A DNA stretch of 64,000 nt from Armillaria gallica (GCA_037576215.1 JBANDB010000002.1:2170001-2234000), one strand, 5' to 3'. Positions 45,584 through 55,518 are shown, numbered from the stretch's first letter. Translations and numbers: made by a program. The notes: generated from the sequence alone by a model not told the origin.

Positions 45584-46133
45584 ACTGGTCCGATTGTTTA
45601 CGAATTTGGCAGGACCCGCCAAAGGTGAGTCCGCACTTAGTTTTTTCGTCGTCCTCAACGTCGAAAAAAAGTGTCAGAATTGATATAATGAAAAGCGGAT
45701 ATTGTTTGATTTTAAGATGATTGAGAACAACATGTTTTCCGTGGACAAATGAAAAAATCCTAAGTCCAATGGCCTATATTGTGTATGTACGATGTTCTTT
45801 CTTTCTCATCACGTTGTCACTGCCTTATCGGCGTCTGTGAAATGGACCCTGGATACAATGGGTTCATATCTGATGATAGAAAAGATAAAGCACAGAGATG
45901 TGATGCTACATAAGGACGACAAGCCCCAACACTAGATATGACTTGTAATTTTTTCCATTTCTCCGCGAAAAACAAGTTACTCTCAATCAACTTGAAATAG
46001 AAAAAAATCCACTTTTTATTATATCAATTATGGCACTTTTTTTCACGGTTATACGGCGACGAAAAACTAAGTGCGGGATCACCTTTGGCGGGTCCTGCCA
46101 AATTCGTAACCAATTGGACCAGCCGCTTCGCCA
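45584..46133. repeat. Long inverted repeat, arms of about 110-125 bp
   Basis: 45584-45708 and 46009-46133 are inverted copies: ACGAATTTGGCAGGACCCGCC at 45600 and its complement at about 46090, extending through CTAAGTGCGG and the TTTCATTATATCAATT tract. The spacer of about 300 bp is AT-rich and non-coding. I found no target duplication. It may be a foldback element or an inverted duplication of an exon of the flanking decayed gene; the arm start encodes TNLAGPAKG before a GTGAGT site. Confidence 0.65.
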
Positions 46134-46199
46134 AAGTGATAAGCGCAGCCACGTGGCGATGCATGGCTGGTCACGAGCCTACCTCACCGCCTTTATTAG

Positions 46200-46640
46200 C
46201 TTGCATTGCAAATAATTCCTGCACGTGTAGAGTATGGTTGTTTCTTTGCAGGGCTCATTGCAATTGCCGCGCAGTTGGGTGAGCTGTCACCATCGCTGGA
46301 TTCAATAGTCATTTCATCGGTCATTCCTAGTACGGTCTACCCAACACAACCGGGGTATATTTTACTCCTATCGCCTGTGTTCAAAATTCACAATCAGGCC
46401 CTTCCATACCCCGATCCGGAGAAGCCGCTTATTTCTGATGTTCATACAGAGCCGTTTCTTGCCATAGTCGTTGCCATGGTATGCTCCAAATTTATTCCTG
46501 GTCACAGTGTCGCAAGTCCTCCTTCCGAACTCTTCCTGCCTCCGCCACGGGAGGAAAAACAGTATAAAATGGAAGCTAATAAAGATGTTCGCAGCGACAC
46601 TGGCGGTCAAATTGAGACCGTTCCTTACTAGTCACGACCA
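46200..46640 (+). pseudogene. Diverged copy of the P fragment (P4)
   Basis: From GGTGAGCTGTCACCATCGCTGG (46278) to the GTACGGTCTACCC stretch it aligns with GGTGAGACTGTTACCGCTGGG...CCGGTCTATAG of P1. The frame LGELSPSLDSIVISSVIPSTVYP stays open to 46631 and continues with a basic, glutamate-rich tail (REEKQYKMEANKDVRSDTGG). It is the least broken version of this unrecognised gene fragment; whether it is expressed is unknown. Confidence 0.35.
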
Positions 46641-46689
46641 ATGAGGTATATACAATCAGTTTTTTCTACAACTACAGTTACTGATTCGT

Positions 46690-47370
46690 CAGATGATAAT
46701 GGAACGACCATACTTTCGGACCTCCGATGTACACCGTATTCCTCTCAGGACGATACCACCATCTGGAAATACCCCGAACTCTAGCTCCTTAACCAGGACT
46801 TATCCGCTATCCTTGCCGCGGTCACTGTTGCAGCTATGTCGTCGTTCCCCTCACATTCCATCTACGAAGCCTGTTGTGATGATGCTTACGAGCGTTATTC
46901 ACAGTGCATCGAGCTACGTGTTGAGGGCCATACTGAGGGCCATGAGCCGTCATTCATCGTCAAGTTTATTTCGCAGTCATACTCGGAAATGATCTGGTGA
47001 GAGTTTTATATGTACGAGATCTTTCTCAAGGACTGCCCTCTCGTTCCCAACCATCGGAGGCTGGTTTAGTTTCTGTGTTGAAGATGTAGGAGATAATCTA
47101 GAGGAATTATATGGCTCAGACTGGTCCGATATAAAGAGGTCTATGCCCAAGATGCAATGGCGAGCCACAATGTGTCTTCAAAAGTTGTTCACTGACCACT
47201 CCCGGTTTAGGCGAATATTCCTACAGTCGGTGAAAGAATTACACTCCTTAGGCGTCTTGCATGGCGATCTTGAACCACGGAACGTGGCACAAATTTCTTC
47301 GATTTTGGACGATCAGAATTGCACCATTGTCAGCCTAAGGAGTGTTATGGTTATAAGACCTGCTGAATCT
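46690..47370 (+). pseudogene. Protein-kinase-like gene, decayed
   Basis: Pieces in different frames line up as one protein: YEACCDDAYERYSQCIELRVEGHTEGHEPSFIVKF (about 46862), KDCPLVPNH (47030), FSFCVEDVGDNLEELYGSDWSDIKR (47068), then LQSVKELHSLGVLHGDLEPRNV (47225), with the HGDLxxRN catalytic-loop motif, and after a one-base shift NFFDFGRSELHHC (47292), with the DFG metal-binding motif. Stops at about 47001 and 47067 and at least two frameshifts break it. The fold is a eukaryotic-type kinase-like domain common in Agaricomycetes; substrate unknown. Confidence 0.7.
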
Positions 47371-47439
47371 ACGTCAGAGTTAACTGCATGCCTTCCATCA
47401 ACTTCATGTTATAATAAGTTACTTAGGGCAAGACGCCAC

Positions 47440-48859
47440 CGACCATGTGATCGTTCAACTTCGCGATGTGGCGACGGATTTCAATATGTACAAGGCATGG
47501 AATTCCTCCACAACGAGAACTCTCGAGAACGTTAACATGCATCTATCTCCAAATTCAACTTTGATGCCCTTCAGCAAAGAGCATCAGAGCATCGAGGAAT
47601 CCAGTGCGTTGGTTACGAAGCCATTGCACAAGGTGGCTACAATACGGTAAGTACGCCCATAGAGTGGCTACGAAAACTAACGACATTTTCCCAGGTATTT
47701 CTTCTGTCATTCGAGGACGAATAAGAACTCATTGCCCGCTTGAGCGGTAGCCGTTCCGGCGAAGATGACGGTGTACCTGAGGAAATCTTATCATACCGTA
47801 CGAAGTCAGAGGTGAGTCCTTCGGTTACAACATGTTACCACTAGATTAATATCCTTACAGGTAGCCACTACGCGATACGTCGAAACACATACTTCTATTC
47901 CTATTCCACGCGTCCATCTAGCCGAATTTGACTCCACCAGTGCTGTAAGGACGCGTTTCATGCCCATGGACAGGGTAAGCCAGTTGAATCTGCTGTCTTC
48001 TGACCTGCTGTCATATACACCCCATGTAGATTGTTAGTTCTTCCCTAGGAAAAGTCTGGCCTACTTTACAGACCGAGGGCCGCGAGACAGTCGTTCGTCA
48101 ATTAGCCGGGTTTCAAGCTGAACTGCTGAAGCTGGAGTTTCTTGTATTCGGGTCTATTGTCGATGAACAGGGGATTGTAGGTCCACTCAGCCGTTCTTGC
48201 ACGCGTCCACCCCTACTTGACCTCGAGTGCGGACCATTCAAGCCACGAAGGACTACATGCTGGCAAATATATACGCGGAACTGCAGCTCGTTCGAGAGCG
48301 TCACCAAGAGCAGGAACAGAATGAGGACCGCACAGCTTTGACAGGTTGCTTGGAGATATATCGCTCGAGGACACCCAGAAATGGCTTTCTCTGTTGGCTG
48401 AGGGTGACAAGGGGTTGCAAGATGACATTCTAGATCCCCCGGACAATCCATACGTTCTCTTTCACAATGACTTTAAATGGGCGAATGTCCTTGTCTCGGC
48501 TGAAGATCCACCCCAAGTCCTTGGACTATTAGACTGGGAAGGTTCACGTATATTCCCAGTGTAGGGATAATCGACGCTCGGGGAGAATAATAATCCCAGA
48601 CAGGGTGGAGGATCCGGATGAGCTTGCATATTATCGTGAAATTATGTGGGATACCTTTCAGGACGCGCTGCCTTGTACTGGATTTTTGCCGCATCTATGG
48701 AACCATTTCTTGCACATTGTCGACTACGGCTATTCCCTACTCTCGAAGCGAGGGACACGGGAAATTTTGTTCCTGGACTGGTATGAGGAGGTGTGCGCGA
48801 AAGGTCTTTCTGAAGATATACAATCGCTAGCCCCCCTGCACCTATACATACAAGGTTAA
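47440..48859 (+). pseudogene. APH-type phosphotransferase gene, decayed
   Basis: The exons read in order: FDALQQRASEHRGIQCVGYE and AIAQGGYNTVFLLSFEDE (47558-47725, across an intron ending CAG at 47695), LIARLSGSRSGEDDGVPEEIL, EVATTRYVETHTSIPIPRVHLAEFDS (47874), AGFQAELLKLEFLVFGSIVDEQGIVGPLS (48105), and YVLFHNDFKWANVLVSAED (48456) with LLDWEGSR (48531), the HNDF...N and DWE catalytic/metal motifs of the aminoglycoside-phosphotransferase-like fold. The end DELAYYREIMWDTFQDALPC to YIQG stops at 48859. A stop at 47721, frameshifts near 48240 and 48340, and breaks near 48565 make it a pseudogene. Fungal members phosphorylate unknown small molecules; this does not imply antibiotic resistance. Confidence 0.75.
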
Positions 48860-49045
48860 TTGTCCTTTTGCTCGTGTGTATCCTGGAAGCTAAGAAATAA
48901 TTGTATAGAATGCCGACGGAACCGCACCTAGATATTTGACAACTCTTACTTCATCCAACATGTAATCATGTAATGATATAGTTTATATTCGAGAAGGGCG
49001 CTCAATGTCGTATGCACTATCCATGGTAGAGGACGAAAAATGGTG
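48829..49045 (+). repeat. Direct repeat flanking copy H (left unit)
   Basis: Matches 51690-51920 at high identity: CACCTATACATACAAGGTT, TTTTGCTCGTGTGTATCCTG, AGAATGCCGACGGAACCGCA and TTCGAGAAGGGCGCTCAATG occur in both. It covers the last codons and 3' flank of the APH-type pseudogene. Confidence 0.85.
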
Positions 49046-49160
49046 ACATCCCGCATAGTGTCAATCCCACCCGGGACATATCCTACTTCTATGACCTGCA
49101 TTCAAACTTTACAGGGCACCCGTTATGCAGCCCGACTGCAATTCAGGGCAGACATCCAAA
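49046..49160 (+). pseudogene. Short P-family fragment (P3)
   Basis: Aligns with 21000-21080 of P2: CCGGGACATATCCTACTTCTATGACCTGC and TTCAAACTTTACAGGGCACCC. It directly follows the direct repeat and lies 3' of copy H, the same relative place P1 and P2 have to copies B and C. Confidence 0.45.
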
Positions 49161-49166
49161 CCATCA

Positions 49167-50794
49167 TTACCGAGTTCGTATATGAACTTGGAGGGATAAG
49201 CGTGAATAACAACTTTTTAAATAACTATACGTGTCAAGGTTGAAGGGAGTGGAATGCATTAGTACATAAAGGCGTAAGATATGGATTACTACGTGTGTGT
49301 ATAACAACAAAACCATTAATAGTAGGGCGACGGGCTCAAAAAATCCACTCTTAACAGTTACGCGAAGATGCTCATACCGCCGTCCTGTGGTTTTTCTTTG
49401 GAAGGAAATCAGCTCCAGTAGAGTGCGTGAATCAACATGACTGACACTCATTTGACCCATTTCATGATCACTGGTGAGTACCTCTTTAGTTATCGCGACC
49501 ACTGGCGTTCGCTGTGTGCCCTGCATTGAATGGGGGGTGATATCCTCTATCACAGCGGTCGTGAGCCCCATATCGGTAGAAGATGTATAGATATCCCGTC
49601 CACCCTTGATCCGGATTCGTGAATTCAGCACAATGTAAATGGTATTAGCATACATCTTGGATACGATCAAGGCCGGAGTTGCGTTGAAAGTCTGACGAGG
49701 GAAGGCCAAAAAGAGGATAACGCTGGCCAGAGTAACAACAGCTAAGATTAGACGGTATTAAGCGTGTGACAGCTGTGGATGTAGGAAGTGCATACCTGTC
49801 AGAGATCCCGTCTCAATAATGAGACGAATTAGCTTTGTGACCAGAACTCGGGTGCGGTGGAAACCAGTATTGCTGCGCAAAAGCTATGACATAGTATCGA
49901 TGTCAATGAAGACAATTGAAAGAGAGAAAGAGCTCACGTAGTAAGTCATGTAGACAGCGATGACAATATCACACAAGGCAGCGCCTCCGCAGGTCATCTA
50001 GGAGTGAATCAGCACGATGAACACGGGATATCTAGTTGGCTAATTACCCCGGAGGAAATGGACGTCTTCCGGTCATTGAGTTTAGTAATATCGGATGCTT
50101 GGAACATGTAGACGCCTGTGATTATAGCTGCCACGAAGCTGGTCAAAGACACCTGTCAATGGATGAGCTAGACCGCCATGGATCAAGAGCACGGCAACGA
50201 ACACAAATGACAAATGTGGGGACAATTCGTGACTTTGACAATATGAAGATTCGATATGCATAGAAAGCATGTCCGACACAAGCAGCTGTCTTCATGTTAA
50301 GCAGCATTGAAACCAAGCGTAAGATGTTGGACGTACCAGCAGCACTCATGATGGGGACGATGAGCCAACTAAAACGCACCTCAGTGAGGGTTTCCAAATC
50401 ACCAAAGCCGTACCCGAACGATGCGAAAGCATCGTGAGTAAGGAGCATCGTCTGAACAAATTCGGCAATATAGATGCCATAGACGAGATACTTTATGGGT
50501 TTCCTGTCCTTCGGAAATGCCAGATAGTACAGATCTAGTAACGAAAACGGATAAGAACAACATTACTAGAGAATGAATGACGCACAAAGCTGTACACTAA
50601 GAGTACCGAAGAGTCCCCAGTGCAAGAGATAGGCGACGACCTGAATTGCCGTGTTAGTGATTGTGTAGGCTGAAACCGCAATTTGACAAACCGTTGGTCC
50701 AGACCTGAGATGAGATTATTCAGTACACAACACTCAGCTTGAAGATAAGCACTCACAGCCGTTCTATGGGATAACCTGCTGGGACGGGCTGCAT
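49167..50794 (-). CDS. DUF6534 copy H, seven-helix membrane protein (intact)
   Basis: Same family and layout as copy C, the last copy of the array. Start at 50794 (MQPVPAGYPIERL); microexon SGPT; VVAYLLHWGLFGTLSVQL; exon 4 LYYLAFPKDRKPIKYLVYG, GYGFGDLETLTEVRFSWLIVPIMSAAG; exon 9 from 49741. All GT-AG introns; phases close at 1206 nt, 401 residues. The DUF6534 core is MTCGGAALCDIVIAVYMTYY, where the usual IWCGG is MTCGG, then NTGFHRTRVLVTKLIRLIIE and SKMYANTIYIVLNSRIR. The tail lacks the QGQVS piece of other copies and ends in a hydrophobic stretch (LLLMVLLLYTHVVIHILRLYVL), possibly an eighth helix. Confidence 0.86.
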
Positions 50795-51689
50795 GGTTGT
50801 GTCTGGAGCTGTGTACCGATTCTGAACGGAAAGAACCTGTACATATACTTCCGACCCTCATCGTGAGAAATCTGGAAGAAGTCTTTCGAATATCTTCAGC
50901 ATCACAGACCGAGTTGAAAGGCAGTACCACAACTACTCCGTTTCCAACCATGTTAATTAAGCCGCTCCACTCATTGACCCATCAAACTGGTTATCGTGAT
51001 TCCTTTCCGCAGTTTCAGAGGATATCTCCGATCCAATGTATAGCAAAAGTCATACTGACGCGCTAATCTCACGTTGATATGAAAAACTATGCCCAAGATA
51101 AACTGTGAGAAGGAGGAAGAACCTTTACCGTCACCATGCTATACGGTTGGTGCGTCTACCTTCTTCCTCGTCCAACAAGATTTTTACTCACATGCTGTAC
51201 AATTGTTAGGTATCTATCAGATATCTTTTTCCTCGTCCAACGGTTGGATTGAAAGCAGCTTCATGACCTGATATTCTCCTGTCATCAGGTTTTTGGATAT
51301 ACCACAGTGGCCTGTATAAATTTGTACAGTGGAACGCAGCAGTGTCCTTGGTTGTTTCTGCGATACTATGATGGGTAGCAGTATCCGTAAAAATCTCTTT
51401 GCATCGAACCATTCCTGATCCATTCGTCTGAGCCTCTCCCTCAACAATCAGTGGAGACATAGAACTAGTTCGAGTTCATCGATGGATCATGGCTGGTATA
51501 ATCTTAGAGCGACCTGGCAGCTATATTGGCAGTATTCGAACTCACATAAGACTTCAACAGATCCCCCGTCAATATTGCGCCAATTAGCATTTACATTCAC
51601 TGCGCAAATAGCTGCGAGAGACGCTGATAACTTTGTTCCTGAACTGGCATGATGCAATGTGCGCGAAAGGTAGTTCCAACGATATAAAG
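50795..51689. other. Upstream region of copy H
   Basis: Shares with upstream DNA of B and D the stretches CTATACGGTTGGTGCGTCTACC (51140) and GATTGAAAGCAGCTTC (51248). No gene is supported. Near 51645-51690 the sequence joins a truncated copy of the APH pseudogene's 3' end. Confidence 0.4.
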
Positions 51690-51920
51690 TCGCTAGTCCC
51701 TTGCACCTATACATACAAGGTTGATTGTCCTTTTGCTCGTGTGTATCCTGAAAGCTAAGAAATGATTGTACAGAATGCCGACGGAACCGCACCTAGAAAT
51801 TTGACAACTCTTACTTATATCACTTCGTCCAACACGTAATCATGTAATGGATATATATTCGAGAAGGGCGCTCAATGTCGTATGCACTATACAAGGTAGA
51901 GGTCGAAGAATGGTGACGTC
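51690..51920 (+). repeat. Direct repeat flanking copy H (right unit)
   Basis: Second copy of 48829-49045. Upstream of it GTGCGCGAAAGGT (about 51659) matches 48795 inside the APH pseudogene with internal losses, so the duplicated unit includes the APH 3' end, and copy H lies between the two units. Confidence 0.85.
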
Positions 51921-52524
51921 CTGCTTAGCGCTGACTCTGCTGAGAAGCTGCTGCTCATGACGCGCCATGAACTTTTACGGTTATCTCTCGAGACTAGTAT
52001 ACTCGATCTCGAGGTGAAGTCGCCGGATGAGAGAAAGTGACACTGCTAGTGCCGTATTCGTATCAACCTAGTGCACAGTGGGCTTCGTAGATCTTCCGAC
52101 CACAGACACAAAGATTTAGATGACGATAGCACACAGAGAGAGGATACTCACCGAGCCATTTTACCCGTTGACTTTCATACACTAGCAAATGCGGGTTTTC
52201 TGCCGGTCGTCTGTTCGTTTCTTGTTGCACACGGACGAACAATGTTGCTCCTTCGAACGAGGATACCCATTGAGCACTAAACAATCGTGAAACAAAATCG
52301 CACTCACCAAGCCATCCAAATTCCGCTTTTTCGTAGACACAGAGCGCCTTGAGGAGGGCGACAATCCCGAGACAAGGAATTTTACTGCTGAGCAGGAAGG
52401 AAATATTGGCTAGAAAAGCGCCTGCGGGAAATGGTGATCATGATGGTAGGAAGTCAAGGTGATACGGCTGCGGCTGTGCGCAGCCGACGACCTCTTTCCC
52501 TTCGACGACCACCTGGTCAAGATA
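51921..52524. other. Intergenic DNA between the array and the GT15 gene
   Basis: No gene seen. This is the boundary between the duplicated array and single-copy DNA. It contains the promoter of the plus-strand GT15 gene; I see no clear TATA box. Confidence 0.35.
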
Positions 52525-54193
52525 ATGTCCCGTCTAGCTCGATATACTATCCTTATCCTAGTGGTCGTTGTATGCGCCTTCAATGTTCTCTGTAAGCTGG
52601 TAGCTGACATTCCCAAGGTAGGTGTGCACTACACTCTCTCTTCCATTCACGACGAATACGGCCGAGCTACTGCTTTCTCCAATATCGCCTCGAAATTCCG
52701 AGGTGGCGACAACTTGCCCTATGACGACGAGTCGACGCCCAGCTCCGACGCACCACGGCCAAATCTAAACCCGGAATCGCAGCCGGGGCCACGGCTAGCC
52801 AACGCGACATTTGTAATGCTTGCAAGGAACTCCGACCTTGATGGTGCTATGCGGGCTGTTCGTGCAGTTGAGGACCGGTTCAACACGCGGCACGGGTACC
52901 CGTATGTCTTTTTGAACGACGTTGAGTTTTCGAGCGAGTTCAAAAGGTAACCCCAGCTTGCCTGGTTTGCTTCTGGTCTAACTGGTTTGGCCAGACGGAT
53001 GTCTGTACTGACGGGATTCAATGCAGTTTTTGGTGTCATACCGAGCGACCATTGGAACCAGCCAGATTGGATAAACGAGGACAAGGCAACGGAGGCTAGG
53101 AAATCTTTGGTAGCAGCGGACGTTAAATACGGAGGTACGCTCGAGGTTTTTCATCTGGCACCATCACTGAATTACAGGTGCCACAGATAGCGTTCCGTAT
53201 GCTCATTTAATTTAGCGCGAGTCTCTGATCTCATAAATCCATAGCTATCGAAATATGTGCCGATTCAACTCTGGAGTGCGCCTCTTTCATTTTCATCCTG
53301 ATGCCCCATCTGATCTACGAATTAGTTCTTCTTTAAGCATCCTCTGTTGCAAAAGTACCGATGGTACTGGCGTATTGAGTGCGTATTCTGTCCGCATTAA
53401 AATTCTCGTCTTACATACCTAGGCCGAATGTTCAATTCCACTGCAATATCTTGAATGATCCCTTCTTATTCCTTGAGGAAAACAACAAAGTGTATGGATT
53501 TACTATCACCGTATACGAAATCGCTGCGTCCATACGGTCACTATGGGGGCATGTCACAGGTCCGTCGCTCTTTCTGCGGGTCTCCGTTTCCTTAACTGAG
53601 TTGATCATTGCAAGACTTCGTCGCTCAACACCCTGAACACATTGCTGAAGACAACTCTATGGGCTTCCTCTCAGGAAACCGCGGCAGGACATATAACACT
53701 TGCCACTGTCAGTCTGGCCTTTTCCTCTCGCCGTACTGTCTACTAAACCACATTCAAGTTTGGAGTAATTTCGAGATAGCCGACATGGACTTTTGGCGCG
53801 GCCCTGCTTACACCGATTTTTTCGAGCACCTGGATAAGACAGGCGGTTTTTATTATGAGGCTTGTCCTTTCCCACCTCCCGGTCGCACCAAATCTTAATA
53901 TTCCTATCAACAGCGCTGGGGCGACGCGCCTGTTCACAGCATCGCGGCCTCGCTCTTCCTCCGAAAGGATCAGATACATTTTTTCGAAGAGATCGGATAC
54001 CAGCATGATGACTGGAGCCATTGTCCTCTTTCCGAGGACCTATGGATCAAAGGCCGGTGCTCCTGCGATCAGAAACATAGTTTCGGTATGTCGACAATTA
54101 CCGTTGATTGCAATTGCAAATCTGATATTCTTTGTAGACTATGATGGGAGTTCGTGCAAGGGAAGGTGGGATCGATTTATGAATGGCTCGTGA
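52525..54193 (+). CDS. GT15 (KRE2/MNT1-type) alpha-1,2-mannosyltransferase
   Basis: Family enzymes transfer mannose from GDP-mannose to O- and N-linked glycans in the Golgi. Frame-checked exons: 52525-52946, 52995-53134, 53178-53196, 53245-53275, 53326-53378, 53423-53559, 53615-53707, 53759-53859, 53914-54085, 54138-54193; 1224 nt, 407 residues. Start chosen at MSRLARYTILILVVVVCAFN, a type II signal anchor (residues 6-22). Motifs: RNSDLDGAMRAVR, FGVIPSDHWNQPDW, VPYRNMCRFNSGFF, YRWYWRIEPNV (222-225), YGFTITVYE, CHFWSNFEIADMDF (E304, the family nucleophile position), GGFYYERWGDAPVHS (H340). The usual EPDV reads EPNV, losing the acidic residue of the metal/nucleotide site. Intron 8 begins GC (GCTTGT) rather than GT. 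Otherwise complete. Confidence 0.9.
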
Positions 54194-54714
54194 CGCTCCG
54201 TATGACCATTATTTATTCTACGCTACTTTTCTATCATTATATATCGTTATTTTTATTCTTTCCTTTCATCAATCTGCTCGTGTTAACAACATCATCATCA
54301 ACTTCTAGGTCAAAACTCTCTTTCACGACCCGTAGCGTGGGACACCGCTGTGAGCTAACGGCCCATGGCAACTTTTGACGCTACTGCACAGGCTACTTCA
54401 TCAGAAGTATCTAGTCCGGGACATCTCGAATTTCTCATAAATTTTGACTATAGCCGGTTTCAAGTTTGACGCTAGAAGCTTCAATGATGTTCTCGCAACA
54501 CGTTCTTGGTAACCGCTCTCGGAGAATCTCCAAAACGAATCCATCACACTCCACGGTATTACTTAGGACTATTCTTAGACGGATCCGCAGAAAAATATCT
54601 GGCGCGTTTCTCTAAATCTTTCCGCAATATTGACCCTACTAGCACACGGATGGAACAATTCGGCGACAATTATGATAGAAGGCATTTCCGGCCCCGCCTG
54701 AAATCCTCTGTGGA
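54194..54714. other. Intergenic DNA
   Basis: 3' flank of the GT15 gene and distal promoter of the secreted-protein gene. No ORF or repeat of note. Confidence 0.4.
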
Positions 54715-54715
54715 G

Positions 54716-54724
54716 TATAAAAAT
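54716..54724 (+). promoter_or_regulatory. TATA box of the secreted-protein gene
   Basis: TATAAAAAT about 105 bp upstream of the ATG at 54824, followed by a pyrimidine-rich CTCTCTCC/TCACTCTC tract typical of fungal transcription start regions. Confidence 0.5.
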
Positions 54725-54823
54725 GCCTTTACAAGTTTTGTCTCTCCCCCATCCTCACTCACTCTCACTGGATCTCACCACCGTCTAACAGCTCAAGACT
54801 CACACTCTCTTTTCTTACCAACT

Positions 54824-55518
54824 ATGATTGCCTCACGCCTTACATCCATCCTCTTTTTCGCCGTCGCGTTCACCTCCACGCTCGTCGCGTCTGCGCCTTT
54901 CCTCGCCAAACGCCAAGACACCTCTGTCTCCGACATCCTTACGACGCTCCAGTCTGAACTGAGCGCTGTCTTACCTCAGATTGGTCAGTCACTTCACCTC
55001 TGCCCGTCTTGATATTCGTATTCATCTTTCGAATTGCAGATACCCTCGTCTCTTCTACCACCGCTAACGACGGCACCGTCACTCCTCTGATTCAGGAGGT
55101 TGTCTCTGCCCTCGATGGCGCCTCGTCTTCGCTGTCCGGCCTCACCCTAGGAGGGGCAGAGAAAGAGGAGGTTGCTGGGACTGTTACAGTAGGCCTTTTA
55201 CACTTATAGACATATTTGTGATCCTCAGCGAATCATCTTAGGACGTTGCCCAGAGCCTTGGCGGCCTCCTCAGCGTCGCTGATGATATCCCTTCGCTCGG
55301 AGGACTCCTCTCCAGCGTTGACACCTCGCTGAGTCAGGTTGTCGATGTCAGTGGAACGGAGACCAAAGCCTCTGGTATCCTTAGCCTCGTCGCTGGCCTG
55401 TACGTCCGCCTTTTGAATTCATCTTTTATGACACCAACTCACGGTCTTTTTCAGCGTGAATGTTCCTACTCTGGAGTCCCTGGGTTTTGATAGTACATTG
55501 GCTTCTCTGGGCTTGTAA
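54824..55518 (+). CDS. Small secreted protein, 176 residues
   Basis: Frame-checked exons: 54824-54983, 55040-55188, 55242-55399, 55455-55518; 531 nt. N-terminal signal peptide MIASRLTSILFFAVAFTSTLVASA, then APFLAKRQD with a KR dibasic site typical of Kex2-type processing, so the mature protein probably starts near QDTSVSD. The rest is alanine/serine/leucine-rich with repeated short helices (VSDILTTLQSELSAVLPQI, LIQEVVSALDGASSSLSGL, VAQSLGGLLSVADDIPSL, LLSSVDTSLSQVV) and no cysteines. The pattern recalls small fungal hydrophobic-surface-binding or cell-wall proteins, but I cannot assign a family. It has its own TATA box, so strong or conditional expression is plausible. Confidence 0.8.

Noticed and set aside
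47440..48859. Antibiotic-resistance gene (aminoglycoside phosphotransferase)
   Set aside because: The motifs mark only the broad APH fold; fungal members are not resistance genes, and this copy is broken by several frameshifts.
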